DNA of 64,000 nucleotides from Limnanthes douglasii subsp. nivea (taxonomy: Eukaryota > Streptophyta > Magnoliopsida > Brassicales > Limnanthaceae). Position 1 is the stretch's first letter. Each line of letters begins with the position of its first letter. Shown one piece after another: positions 43,924-55,671 of this stretch. The notes under the pieces were generated by a model. The model ran no database searches. It saw only the letters and a list, made by a program, of their open reading frames with translations, and was not told the origin of the DNA. The stretch covers positions 100,573,278 through 100,637,277 of the forward strand of contig JAUPFV010000003.1 of NCBI GenBank assembly GCA_036936605.1, written 5' to 3'. Position numbers and translations under genes: made by a program.

Positions 43924-45176
43924 ATAAAACAGCCTCAAGATTGGAGTTTTCCTCTCCTTCAATATCTCTTAAATGACATCTTGCCTCCGAAAAAAGCAGT
44001 AGCAAAGGGAGTAAAGTACAAGGCTCGTGGTTTTGTCATTCTAAGAGATATTCTTTATAAGAAATCTTATAGTAAACCCCTCTTACGATGTTTGGGGATC
44101 GATGAGTCTCAAATAGTACTCTCCGAATTACATGATGGTGAGGGATCAACACATTGTGGATTTAGGGCTCTAACTAGAAGAGTTTTATTAGCTGGGTACT
44201 ATTGGCCCTCTATAATGCAAGATGCCAAGGAGTTGGTAAAAAAGTGTGATCCATGCCAGCGATATGGTAATGAAATCCATACCCCAGCTGTCCCTTTGGA
44301 GTCAATTTCTGAGCCAATACCTTTTGCCTGATGGGGGTTGGATTTGGTGGGACCTCAACCTATGGCATCTGGGGGGTGCAGAACTATAATTGTTGACATT
44401 GATTACTTTTCGAAATGGATCGAAGCAGCCTCATTGGCAGGAACTACCTCGAAATCTGTTATCAAATTCATTCTGTCTAATATTTGTTGTAGATTTGGAA
44501 TTCCACAGAAGATAACAACAGACAATGGACCACAATTCGACAACAAGGAAATGGAGGATTTCTGTGCCTCTAGAGGCATTCAACACTGTTTTTCTTCTTT
44601 TTTCCACCCACAGGAAAACGGTCAGGTTGAAGTGGCTAACAGGACAATACTTTCCGGTCTGAAGAAAATTTAGAAGGGGCTGCTGGAAAATGGCCAAGTT
44701 ACTTACAAGAAGTCTTGTGGGCTTACCGGACCACTCCCAAGGCTGTAACACAAGAGTCTCCCTTTGCTTTAGTATATGGGATGGATGCCATAGCTCCCAT
44801 AGAAGCTACTCTCCCTTCATTTCGAGTTCATAATTTTTCCGAACACGCTAACGAAGTGGCAATCAGAAGCCAGCTTGACTTAGTAGAAGAGAGAAGAGTT
44901 AAGGCTTACCTTAGAGCTGCACACTATCAAGGTTTGATGAGAAGCGGGTTTGCTTCTAAAGTTAAGAGAAGGGATTTTCAACCAGGGGATAAGGTATCGA
45001 CAAAAGTTTTCCTACATACTAAAGAAAAACAGTTCAGTAAGTTAGCTCCAACTTGGGAAGGACCCTATGTGGTCAGTGAAAAGCTTAAGCCTGGGACATA
45101 CGGGCTACAAGACAAAGATGGAAGGATTTTGAATCACCCCTGGACCATTGAACACCTCCGGTTGTACTTGGAATAA
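43924..45176 (+). pseudogene. Element D integrase, broken
   Basis: The HHCC region (LHDGEGSTHCGF, CDPCQRY) is in the frame at 43981-44331, ended by a TGA at 44329-44331. The core in 44338-44673 has MDLVGPQPM, TTDNGPQFD and ENGQVEVANRT. A frameshift near 44668 leads to the C-terminal frame 44715-45176 (GDKVSTKVFLHTK, TIEHLRLYLE). Confidence 0.85.
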
Positions 45177-45606
45177 AAACTATGTAAATATTTACTTGTT
45201 TAAAAGTTCATGTAATATTTGGGGGCATACTCTTTCCTACCCTGGTGGCGCGGGGAGGTTTTAATGAGGTGTCCGGGTTTTTTTATAAAATTTGATGCCT
45301 TCTTAAAAGATTCGGAGTGCTTCAATTAATCGTTTTTTTGGAATTTTTTTATTAATAGCAGACCAGATTGAATTGATGGAGTGATGACTACTTAAACATT
45401 GGTCATCGGAGAATTTAAACACTCTCACTTTAAAATACTTGTGAAATAACTAAGGGTTGTTTAAACATTAGCCACCAAAGTTGAAAGAAACCATGAAACG
45501 ATGCAAGAGTTATGCAAAATAAAACTACCCATTAAAACATACGAAATGCCTTGGCCATCCAAGGACTTTGGTTCAATCACAACAAAATTAAAAAGATAAT
45601 TGATAC
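45177..45606. other. Spacer between pol and aORF of element D
   Basis: Contains the conserved non-coding block at 45221-45274 and the GCCTTGGCCATCCAAGGACT piece at about 45549. No gene. Confidence 0.55.
45221..45274. promoter_or_regulatory. Conserved non-coding block, copy in element D
   Basis: GGGGGCATACTCTTTCCTAC..GAGGTTTTAATGAGGTGTCC; see 2151-2205. Confidence 0.6.
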
Positions 45607-47120
45607 TCTAAGACTGAGCTTTTGTAGATGGCTCAGCCTCACTTGGTTTCTTCTTTGGGTCGTCATCCAGACTCTCCCCAGTCTTTTCTTCTTCATCGGT
45701 GGTGTCATCCCAGCCACTAGAGTAGCCATGCTTATCACCATCGGCCATAGTATGGTGGGGAAGGTCTTCGTACTCCACAAATCGCCATAAATCTCCCAAT
45801 GTCCTCTTCAGAAGTTTTTCATGAAGAGCAGGACCATATCTGACTTGACTTCAGCATACCTTTCCTCCTGAGAATCTATAACCTCATTGGTATAAGCATC
45901 AATCCTAGCCTGGATTGTCTTCTCCTTCTCCCTTAACAAGTCAGCCTTTTCTTGCTCGGCCTTGGACACACTGTTTTCAAGAGAGATTTTGTCATTAGTT
46001 AAGGCCTGAATGATGCTATCTTTGGCCTTCACCTCATCTTTTGAAGAAAAGAGGTCTTTTATCAGATCAAATTGCTTTAAATGGAGTTCTTTGACAGCTT
46101 CTTCCGAAGTAGCCAAACTTTTGACCAAATCCTCCTGACGTTTCTTCAACTCCTCATTCTCTTTCTTTAATACCTCAGTATTTTGGTTGGCACTAAAAAG
46201 ATCGCTAGACAGTTTATCTTTGTTAGAGTTAAGGGTATTGATGATGGCTGACTAATTTCGTACTTGCTTCTCCAAAATAAGCACTGGCTGGACATTGCTC
46301 AGTATGGAGTGAGCAATAACATCTCTTTCACTTGAGACAGAAAAAGACTTACCGTTGAATGTAACGGTGTTCGAAGAACTTGGGGGAAGGTAGGGCCCAG
46401 CAAAATCATCTCTGGGGAGGTTTTGAAAGTAGAGACCAATCCCCTCAAGCCCAGTAATGTCGACACCATCAATACTGATATCCCCTCCTACATCCTCTCT
46501 AGTTTGAAAGTCACCGGGGATCTCTTTTGCGTGAGTAGGGTCAGTAGGGTCAACTGGAGGTAGTGGCTCCGGAGCCCGGAGAGAAACCTCATCTCCCTTG
46601 GAAGTTTTCTTTTTCTTGGCATCCCGGTCTCCACCTTCTGCTCCCCTTTTTCTGTCCTTTTTGGGGACCTTTTGAGGTTTTGGAGACCCAACTACTTCCT
46701 TGGCGCTCTCGTGTTCCACCACTTGTAGTAAGGCATCATCGATCTGCCCTTGACCTTGTCCCTCTGGGTTTGTTGGGACAGCTTCCTCCACCTCGGTAGG
46801 ATTGGCCTCTACCACACCTTGCTTGGCCTTAACTTTTTTTCCCTTCATCTTGCTTGGGGATTTAGCTCTGCCCGACAAGACCAATTTCCCATCATTTCCC
46901 TCTGTCTTCCGGAGAATCACCCCCGGAGGGGGTGGAGTGGTTAATTCCTCCCAAAACAGATCCCTCCGATCAGTTGTATTCCAAAGATAGGATCTGGTAA
47001 GATTGCCTCCGGTAAAGTAGTTGTGGAAGCGATTTCCCCATGTTTCAGCAGTCCAAGCATTTAGCTTGGCACAGGTAGTCTGCCCAGCCTCTAAGTAATC
47101 GCTGAAGTCCTTGGCCAGCA

Positions 47121-47199
47121 CTACCAAAAGGCAAAAGAAGAAAAATTAGATAAATTTTTTGGTATAAGTAAAAGTAGAAGTATTTGGTGAGATTGTTAC
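47121..47199 (-). other. Intron of element D aORF
   Basis: 79 nt, GATG-GTAAC donor and TTTTGGTAG acceptor on the minus strand, splitting a Val codon as in A and B. Confidence 0.7.
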
Positions 47200-48330
47200 C
47201 ATCACTACGCCATCTGCTGGTAAGCATGCTTGGGTTGACGCCAACTTTGATTTTCTTCCCATTCTCTCAGGCACCGCTGACGAACATAAATTGAGTCTTC
47301 CAGCTTTTCTCTGACTCGAGTAAGTCATCCACCACCTTGTAGTCGTCACTCATGTTGAAGTGGTAGAAAGGGATGACATGATTTCTGCAGAGGCTTGATA
47401 CAACAGAAAATTGCTCCATCAGAAGAGGAATTCCGGAGAGCCTTGAATCCATGATACATGCCATAAGGGTGAACCATGCATTAGGGCTTAGTTGACTTGG
47501 GTACAACTTTATCAGATGGACATATCTGACTATTTATGGGTCCAAGGGAAACCTAAGTCCCCATTTGAATAACTTAGTGTAGAAGACAATCTCGTTGAGC
47601 TTACAGTCCATGGGAGTCTCCGGATCAATTGGAATCCTTACTTTAACATTGTCCGGAATCCCCCACTTCTTCCTCATCCGACCAAGTTCAGTTGTGTGAA
47701 TAAAAGCGTAATTGATCTTCTGCATGACCAGCAGATATTTAACGCTCACTTTGTGGAAACAAGGCCCCACTTTTCCCACAAGGCACTCCGGCAGGTCCGC
47801 ATGCTTTAAACATACTTTTTCCTTGCCTTTGCTCTTCCTAGCGATGACAGTCTCGCTTGTTTGCCCGGAGACTTCAGTCTTGAAAGGGGCTTCTTCGATG
47901 CTGTCCTCCATTACATCCTCCATTACCATGGAGGGATTGTCAGCTCCTCTAGGAAGAAGAGCTAGTGGTTGGCTCCGTAGGCCCTCCGGATTGTTGAGCA
48001 TCTTTTCCCTCTTGTGATCTAGAGTCTAGCTGGGGCTCGGACCCGGAAATCTATTTTCGAAGGCTTGAATTGCTTGCCTCCGGACCAGATAGCTTGTCTT
48101 TGGAAATTTTTATGGGTGCTTCTGACCCTGCAGTTTTACTTTTTGCCCCGAATTTCGAAGGCGTGGATTTTGGTTCAAGCTGTGTACCAGTAGCCTTCTC
48201 TTTTACCAGACGACCTCTTCGTCTGTCTACCAGTTTCTCCGGGGATCTGTCGGCATCTGACCCCATGGAAATGAATGGGGAAGTTTTCCTAAGGCTTGTA
48301 ACTACCTATATTGGTTCAACAACAGGCTCT

Positions 48331-48781
48331 TCTAAGGGAAATATGCTAATTTCCTGTCAAATCAGATCAAAAGAAAAAAGAAAGAAAAGGAAAGCACAAA
48401 AACAAAAGTGAAATCAAAGACAATTGTTAACGGAGTTCAGAAAATTATGCCTACGTCTCCGGACCTGCTGCAGATCGATTTTATTAGGAAGAACACAGTG
48501 ACTGCCGTTTCTTGTGAATACACACAAAAACCCTAACACTAGGTTTTATAGAGACTGTAACACTTAAAAAGGGAAAAAATATTACAGTCCTTAATGTGTA
48601 ATTTATAACCCCCTAAAATTACACTGTCTTTTCAATTCACTCCAGTTCTCTTTAATGTGCTTAGCACTTGCCTCATCTCCACTGTCTTCACATTCTACTT
48701 GAAGGTTATGATACATTTTACTCAAGTGATGGCAAGCACTGGCTTCATTGGAAATGCAGATAAGTTCAGAAAAACTTAACA
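48331..48781 (-). repeat. Element E 3' LTR
   Basis: 451 bp. On the minus strand it starts TGTTAAGTTTTTC and ends CCCTTAGA. The GA end departs from the usual CA and is shared by both LTRs. Confidence 0.92.
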
Positions 48782-48792
48782 ATCTCCCACTT
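48782..48792 (-). other. Element E polypurine tract
   Basis: Minus-strand AAGTGGGAGAT directly before TGTTAAG, a typical copia polypurine tract. Confidence 0.85.
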
Positions 48793-48852
48793 GAAGACTG
48801 GTTTCAACCTGTCTTCACACCTTGATCTATGCAGCAGATCTTTCTGGTCTTA

Positions 48853-51800
48853 TTACTCTTGTAGACCAACTGAAGCTGAACACAACTTCAGTTTTTCAAT
48901 GGCTACTGTCTTTGTCAACATATTAGCTGGATTCTTGCTTCCTTGGATCTTTTCCAGTATTAGCACCTCATCTTCCAATAAAGATCTAATGAAATGATAA
49001 CGAAGACTGATGTGCTTGGTTCTTGAATGAAATGTTGAATTCTTCGCCAATTGAATTGCACTTTGACTATCACTATGCAGAACGTTGTTCTTCTGTTTGA
49101 ATCCTAAATCGGTTAACAAACCTTGAAGCCATATAATCTCTTTACTGGCTTCGGTCACTGCTACATACTCAGCCTCTGTAGTTGATAAAGTGACAATTTT
49201 CTGTAATTTTGACATCCAACTAACAGCTGTAGTTCCAACAGTAAATATATAACCGGTAGTGCTTTTCCGGTGATCAACTTCACCTCCAAAATCTGCATCT
49301 ACGTAGCCTTGTACCTTTAACTCACCCTTACCAAAGTACAAACACTTTTCTATGGTACCTAGTAGGTACCTCAAAATCCATTTGACAGCTTCCCAATGAA
49401 TTTTCCCTGGGTTTGACATAAACCTACTCACAACTCCCACTGCATAACTAATGTCTGGTCTCGTACAGACCATTGCATACATCAAACTTCCAATAGCTGA
49501 GGCGTAAGGAACCTTAGCCATGAAGTCTTTTTCTTCATCCGTCTTAGGGGATTGATCCTTGGATAAACGAAAGTGACCTGCCAATGGTGTACTAACTGGC
49601 TTTGCATCACACATGTTAAATCTCTTCAAAACGCGATCGATGTACTCTGACTGAGATAACTGCAAAACTTTTCTATGCTTATCTCTTATGATTTGCATTC
49701 CAAGAATCTTCTTCGCCGGACCCAAGTCCTTCATGTCAAATTCTTTTGACAATTGTAGCTTCAATCTTCTAATATCATCCATATCTGAACCCGCTACTAA
49801 CATATCATCAACATAGAGTAGAAAAATGATATAACTGGACTTACATCTTTTAAAATAGCAACCGTGGTCCGCATTACACTTCTGAAAACTCTCTTTGTGC
49901 ATAAAACCGTCAAATTTCTTGTACCACTCTCTTGGAGCTTATTTTAAAATGTACAAACTTTTATTAAGTCTGCATACCATGTTTTCTTTCCCTTATTTTA
50001 AGAAACCTTCTGGTCGATACATGTATATCTCCTCATCCAAATCCCCGTGAAGAAATGCAGTCTTCACATCTAACTGTTCAAGATAAAGGTCTTCAATGGC
50101 AACAATACTCAACACTGATCTAATAGTATTGAGCTTCACAACTGGAGCAAAAATATCGGTGTAATCAATTCCTTCCTTTTGCTGGAACCCTTTGACAACT
50201 AGTCGTGCTTTGTATCTCTTAGAGCCATCATGCTCATCTTTCACCCGATACACCCATTTGTTATGAAGTGCCTTCTTACCCATTGGTAACTCAGTTAGGT
50301 CCCATGTATCATTTGAGATTAAAGACTTCATCTCATTTTTCATAGCAAACTCCCACTTACTAGCATCACTAGTCTGGCAAGCTTCATCATAGCATTCAGG
50401 TTCTCCTCCATCGGTAAGCAACATATAGTTCAAGTATCTCCTGTTGGGTACATAGGGTCGAGAAGATCTTCGCAAAACAGGAACTACCTCGGTCGGCTGT
50501 AGGGTATCGGATTGCTGTCGATCGGCCTGTCCAACAGACTCTCCTTCTTGAGGGGTTAATCTGATCGACTCTATTTCTTGACTATCTGGGACTCCCTCGA
50601 TATCTGCAAATACTGATTCATACGGCTTTGAGTCATTTGCTTCAGTTTTATGTATGTCCTTGTACATCACTGTTTCATTGAAGATCACATCTCTACTTCG
50701 TATCATCTTCTTGTTCTCCTCATCCCAAACACGATAACCGAACTCATCTTCTCCATAGCCGATCAAGAAACATTTTTTCGATTTCGGATCAAGCTTGTTC
50801 CTGTCTTGGTCACTTATATGAACATGTGCTGTACAGCCAAAAACTCTTAGATGTGATAATTTTATATCCTTACCACTCCATACCTCCTCGGGTATTCGAT
50901 GTTCTAAGGGAACCGACGGGCCTCGGTTAACCAGGTAAGCCGATGTGTTGATTGCTTCTGCCCAGAACTGCTTCGGTAAACCAGACTGTATTCGAATGCT
51001 TCTGGCTCTTTCTGTCAACGTTCTATTCATACGTTCGACAATAACATTGTGTTGAGGCGTACTTGGAACGGTTCTCTCCATCCTGATACCATGCTCATAG
51101 CAAAAGTTCTTGAATTTGGTGTCCTCATATTCACCACCATTATCAGTTCTTAGCTTTTTAATCTTCAGACCTGTCTCATTCTCAACCATAGATTTCCATC
51201 TCCTAAAAACATCAAACACTTCAGATTTATGCTTCAGAAAATAAACCCATACCTTTCGAGAATGATCATCGATAAAGGTCACAAAATAGTGTTTCCCTCC
51301 TATAGATGAAACAATTGTTGGCCCCCAAACGTCAGAGTAAACAAGCTCCAGCCTTTCTTTCTTTGGGGTTCTACCACTCGTCTGAAAACTGACCCTTTTC
51401 TGTTTTCCAAGTATGCAATCTTCACACATGTCTATATTGACTGACTTTAGACCTGGAAGCTTCCCATTCGAGTACATAATTTTCATACCCTTCACACTTA
51501 TATGGCCAAGCCTTTGGTGCCAAACATTTGGATTTCCGTTTCCTGCTGCTATTGCAATTGAACAGCTCGTCTCTGCTGTCTTGTAAAGAGTACCACTCTT
51601 CTTTCCGCGAGCAATCGTCATTGATCCTTTTGAAATTTTCCAATTGTCACCATAGAAGATCGTACTATAGCCTTCGCTAGCCAACTGACCTACTGAGATT
51701 AAGTTCTTTCTCATACTGGGGATATGTCTGACATCTTTCAGTTCCCATACAGACCCATTCAACTTAATCTTCACAGTACCTTTACCAATAATATCACAAG

Positions 51801-52776
51801 GTTGATCATCACCAAGATATACTTTTCCAAGGTTACCAGGGACATACCTCTCGAAGAATTCTTTCTTCGAAGTCGCGTGAAACGATGCTCCGGAGTCTAA
51901 TATCCAAGACTCTTCCCTGCTTTCTAAGGAGCATATTAACGCATCATCTCCTTCTGAAGTGATATTTGCCTCTGTCTTCTTCTCTTGTTCCTTTGGTTCT
52001 GTCTTGCACTGATATTTTAAGTGTCCGGTCTTCCCACAATTCCAACACTCCATGTTTCTCAACCCCTGGGAATTTTTAGGATTCCTAGACTTGGACCTCC
52101 AGTCTCTTGATTTGCCTCGGTAGTTCGACTTACCACGTCCATATACTCTGGTTGAATTTCTTCCTCTCGATTCTGTATGTAAGACTGAGGAGATTGATGA
52201 CTCACCTGATTCTCTCATTCGAATCTCTTCACTGAGAACTAGGTCACGAACATCATCAAATTTCAACTTATTGCTTCCTGATGAGCTACTCACCGCAGTG
52301 ACAGTAGCATTCCAACTATCTGGTAGTGAAGACAACAGTATCAATGCTCGTATTTCTTCATCAAAATCAATTTCAACTGAACTCAACTGGCTTGTGATTG
52401 TATTAAGTTCATTGAGGTGTTGAGCTACCGAAGCACCTTCCATCATTCGTAAATTGAATAAACGCCTCATCAAGTGAACTTTGTTAGACGCTGATGGCTT
52501 CTCATACATACTGGAGAGAGCCTTCATAAGACCCGCCGTGGTTGTTTCCTTTATGATTTTAAAAGCAACGTTGCGGGATAGCGTCAATCGGATGACTCCA
52601 AGAGCTTGTCTATCAAGAAGTGTCCATTCTTCATCTTTCATACCTTATGGTTTCTTTTCTGAGAGGGGTTGATAAAGTTTTTTCTGGTACAGATAATCTT
52701 CAATCTGCATCTTCCAGAACCCAAAATCTACACCATCGAATTTTTCGAGTCTCACCTTTCCTTCGTCTGTAGCCAT
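48853..52776 (-). pseudogene. Element E gag-pol polyprotein, three nonsense codons
   Basis: One frame of about 1,308 codons from ATG at 52774-52776. The gag has the copia UBN2-type fold region and the zinc knuckle CWNCGKTGHLKYQC. Protease is WILDSGASFHAT. Integrase has WHQRLGHIS, DVWGP, RTDNGGEY and a VERMNRTL region supplying the Glu. RT contains KARLVVKGFQQKEGIDY and YVDDMLVAGS, and RNase H contains YVDADFGG and HSDSQSAIQLAKN. Three TAA stops interrupt it at 52645-52647, 49993-49995 and 49939-49941. Each fits a CAA (Gln) to TAA change. No frameshift is seen. It resembles Tnt1-type polyproteins. Confidence 0.92.
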
Positions 52777-52820
52777 TGCTCCCACTCAAATCTGATTTCC
52801 TTTGGATCGCTACCAACTTG

Positions 52821-52832
52821 GCTCTGATACCA
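52821..52832 (-). other. Element E primer-binding site
   Basis: Minus-strand TGGTATCAGAGC, the standard copia site complementary to the 3' part of initiator tRNA-Met, just after the 5' LTR. Confidence 0.92.
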
Positions 52833-52834
52833 GT

Positions 52835-53286
52835 TCTAAGGGAAATATGCTAATTTCCTGTCAAATCAGATCAAAAGAAAAAAAAGAAAAGGAAAGCACA
52901 AAAACAAAAGTGAAATCAAAGACACAATTGTTAACGGAGTTCAGCAAATTATGCCTACGTCTCCGGACCTGCTGCAGATCTATTTTATTAGGAAGAACAC
53001 AGTGACTGCCGTTTCTTGTGAATACACACAAATACCCTAACACTAGGTTTTATAGAGACTGTAACACTTAAAAAGGGAACAAAATATTACAGTCCTTAAT
53101 GTGTAATTTATAACCCCCTAAAATTACACTGTCTTTTCAATTCACTCCAGTTCTCTTTAATGTGCTTAGCACTTGCCTCATCTCCACTGTCTTCACATTC
53201 TACTTGAAGGTTATGATACATTTTACTCAAGTGATGGCAAGCACTGGCTTCATTGGAAATGCAGATAAGTTCAGAAAAACTTAACA
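52835..53286 (-). repeat. Element E 5' LTR
   Basis: 452 bp, partner of 48331-48781, about 98-99% identical by eye. Confidence 0.92.
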
Positions 53287-53536
53287 GCTCTGACTCTTGA
53301 ACCGATGAGCCTGAGGCGATTGGAGAAAGAATGGGCTGGAATAACCTTCTGGGTATAGAACTCTTGGCAGAAGATGAACCCTGATCAGGCTCCGAACTTG
53401 GTATATCAGGCTTGTCAACAGGAAAAACAGGGAGGCCCGCAACAATGCGCTTTTCTCTCTCGAATTTTTGAGCTTTTTCTAACTCCGATAAGTTGAGCCA
53501 CCCACCTTTTACTAAGGTGTTTCTTGCTGTGAACAT

Positions 53537-53900
53537 AAACTCACAACCAAAATAAGGATTCTTTGAGAGGTGAAAACTTAGAAAGGAACAAAAGATGCTT
53601 CGATACCTAAGAAAATTCGAAAGGGTAAAAGTAATGATTAAAGACGGCGCTGATGTCACCCACATTAATTGAAGAAGTTACTTTTTGGAGCAAGTGGGAG
53701 CTCCATTCTAGGAGAAAACCGACCGGTGTGGCGAATCCGATAAGGACACGTATCCCACGATATCTGGTAAAACCGTTAGGTTTCTGAGAGCTTTATCAAT
53801 CCGGGTAAAGTCGTTACACAATTTGAAGTCTGTCCGGATATAGTTACGAGTGCACATAGACTATTTTTTTAGGTCTTGCCAAAGGACTTCGAACACAACC
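53537..53900. other. Element D region between aORF start and polypurine tract
   Basis: No gene. It should hold the promoter of the aORF; no convincing TATA box was seen. Confidence 0.4.
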
Positions 53901-53915
53901 TAAAAAAGGGGCTAC
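53901..53915 (+). other. Element D polypurine tract
   Basis: TAAAAAAGGGGCTAC next to the 3' LTR. Confidence 0.82.
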
Positions 53916-54292
53916 TGATGAGTCTGGATTTTATCACCACTCACTATGGGGACCGACATGGGAAATTCGGACAAGATCCACCCACTGAATTATCCGAACT
54001 GAACTAATATATTAAAAACTTAATCACTTCATGACTAAGCTAATTACCTACTTGCTTAAAGGTTAATGGGTTTTGGAACTCGACCCGAATCCATAAATTG
54101 ACCCGAAAGCCCATGTGGCCCACAATTAAGGGTATAAATACTCAATCACTTTCATTAAATGAGGGTAATAAAAAATTAAATACAACCAAGGCAGCTCAAG
54201 TTTCTCACTATAGTCTATCCAAACATTAAATACCTTTGAAACACCACAAAACTCTGGACAAAATTACCCTCAACCAAAAATAAACCACACCA
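53916..54292 (+). repeat. Element D 3' LTR
   Basis: 377 bp, partner of 39078-39454, starting TGATGAGTCTGG and ending AAACCACACCA. Confidence 0.92.
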
Positions 54293-54331
54293 AAGCTGAT
54301 TAAAAGGCTATGGAAACTGCCTGACCATGAG

Positions 54332-54592
54332 GTAAAAATTATTTGTTGGTAGTAGTTAGTAATTGCATGGATCATGGTTTGATATATGTACTAGTTAGTG
54401 TGCGCACATCATATTTAGTAATAGGAAACAACTGACTAAAACATATATTGCTTGATGTAGTAAAGAAAGCAATCGCGTCTTTGTTAACTAATGTTAGTAT
54501 CTACTATTGGTTGTTTAAATGAATACAAATCGCGCGATATCTTTTACGTTTGAGATGTGATATTATATGCACAGAAATCGCGTGATGCAGGT
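54332..54592 (+). other. MULE gene intron with AAATCGCG motif cluster 2
   Basis: Intron after the exon ending at 54331. Motif copies lie near 54471, 54527 and 54575, all plus orientation, with a candidate acceptor TGATGCAG at about 54583-54590. Confidence 0.55.
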
Positions 54593-55671
54593 TATATAGG
54601 GAGAAATAACGCTAAATGATGCAGAAAAGATAGCCTTCGGGTCTGGTGATGCAGGGGAAGTTCTGAAGGTTTAAAGGGTAGGCCTCAACGTAAGTCAAAC
54701 AAACGAAACAAATGACTAGCACAAAGAACAAGCAAAAGAAGAAGGCGTAACAATGAGGCTACACCTACAAAAGACAAATCAAGCAGCCCACTACCCACAC
54801 CGGATTACGGGGGCGCTGAAGATGAGTACGAAGTGCCATTACAGAGGTGGTTGGAAAATGAGAAAAAGAAAAAGAAAAAATGAGAGTTAGAATAAAGCAG
54901 ATCTTTTACACTAGGGAGCACTTTGAAAACAAGATCCAGTCTTCGCACAAAGAAGACAACAATTTACAAGGGGAGTGCTAGAAGTTTCTATTCAAGAGAG
55001 TCAAAAGCGGTAAAAAGAAAAGCAGCGTTGTCTATAAGTATTGGATGGATCTTAAACGTCTTGAGATTACACTCGAACGAAAGGAGAAAAAAAGTAAATA
55101 TTAACGCTAAGGTTCTGTTTTTTTTTCTTCAGAATAAGAACTGGCTAATATTTATAATATTATATATGTTCTCTTTATTCTCAGATTATTGATCTACAAA
55201 GACATGTAGCAGCTCTGACTTCTCAACTTGAAGAACAAAATAAAAAGGATGAAGCTGTTAAAGACGCAGTTAATAAGGCTTGTGGACTGCCCTTCTATTT
55301 TGTTGAAGAAGATCCACCTGAAAAAGAGGTAGATGAAACAAAAAAATAGATGATGTTCCAATGCATAGTCCATTTGTTTCAGCAGAAGACGAATTCAAAA
55401 TGATAGAGGTTAAAGGCAATAGAGATGAGACAGAAGTAGACACGACAAGATTAGATTCAGATGAAGCTAACGTAGAGGGTTCTATAACGGAGGGCACAAC
55501 TAAGGAGACCGAGGAAGGAGCTGGCAATAAAGGGTCCAAGGGTTTTGAGAAGAAAGATGATGGAGTAGAGGATAGACCTAACTATGTTACTGTGAATCAA
55601 AGTGTGACGCAACAAACTGATTCTGTTTTTTATGTTTTAGGGGTCGATCATTCTAAGCTTGTTCTTGCAGA

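Larger units (their letters stand above)
48331..53286 (-). mobile_element. Ty1/copia element E
   Basis: Complete minus-strand copia retrotransposon of about 4.96 kb. The 5' LTR is at 52835-53286, the initiator-tRNA-type primer site at 52821-52832, the polyprotein at 48853-52776, the polypurine tract at 48782-48792 and the 3' LTR at 48331-48781. A perfect five-base target duplication GCTCT flanks it (48326-48330 and 53287-53291). The LTRs differ at only about seven places, so insertion was recent relative to D. Confidence 0.95.
45607..53536 (-). pseudogene. Element D antisense extra ORF (aORF), split by copia element E
   Basis: Starts with ATG at 53534-53536 (FTARNTLVKGGWLNLSELEK). It runs through a Ser/Pro-rich region to 53287, is interrupted by E, and resumes at 48330. 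The Transposase_28-like domain lies at about 47270-47830 (KLNEIVFYTKLFKWGLRFPL, MYPSQLSPNAWFTLMACIM). An intron covers 47121-47199. The second exon (46252-47120) has YLEAGQTTCAKLNAWTAE and LFWEELTTPPP. Then come a coiled coil (45808-46149) and an acidic tail (45608-45799). A few stops and frameshifts separate these pieces. Function unknown; the coiled coil suggests self-association. Confidence 0.78.
39078..54292 (+). mobile_element. Ty3/gypsy element D (Tat-like), interrupted by copia element E
   Basis: A full-length plus-strand element. It comprises 5' LTR 39078-39454, primer site, gag-protease 39483-41888, pol 41889-45176, spacer, opposite-strand aORF 45600-53536, polypurine tract 53901-53915 and 3' LTR 53916-54292. 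It is inserted into an exon of the MULE gene. The flanks AAGAT (left) and AAGCT (right) look like a five-base target duplication with one mismatch. Copia element E (48331-53286) is inserted in the aORF. Pol is heavily damaged. Confidence 0.92.
38098..54331 (+). pseudogene. MULE gene N-terminal part, DUF1985-like, split by element D
   Basis: Exon 1 (about 38098-38550) spells a region like the DUF1985-type domain found before plant Ulp1 peptidases: HIEVAKHTPLYSNLKASFEL, then LTTNDVKAIFGLKHDTES. It has an in-frame TAA near 38158-38160 and a frameshift near 38335. A 75-nt intron ends in TTTTTCAG at 38625. Exon 2 (38626-39077) continues with LFYSVSGDIMGWTLVYYVED and MVIGCITALFVSMKFFFDLP up to KKPTVK. 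Element D interrupts it here, and the same reading frame resumes at 54293 (LIKRLWKLPDHE) to a donor at 54332. The domain name is from pattern memory. Confidence 0.65.

Noticed and set aside
48331..53286. Element E as an endogenous virus
   Set aside because: Copia domain order (protease, integrase, RT, RNase H), initiator-tRNA primer site and no envelope-like ORF; it is a standard plant retrotransposon.
53108..53665. A 185-codon minus-strand ORF spanning the right LTR of E
   Set aside because: It is a chance fusion of aORF sequence of D with LTR sequence of E.
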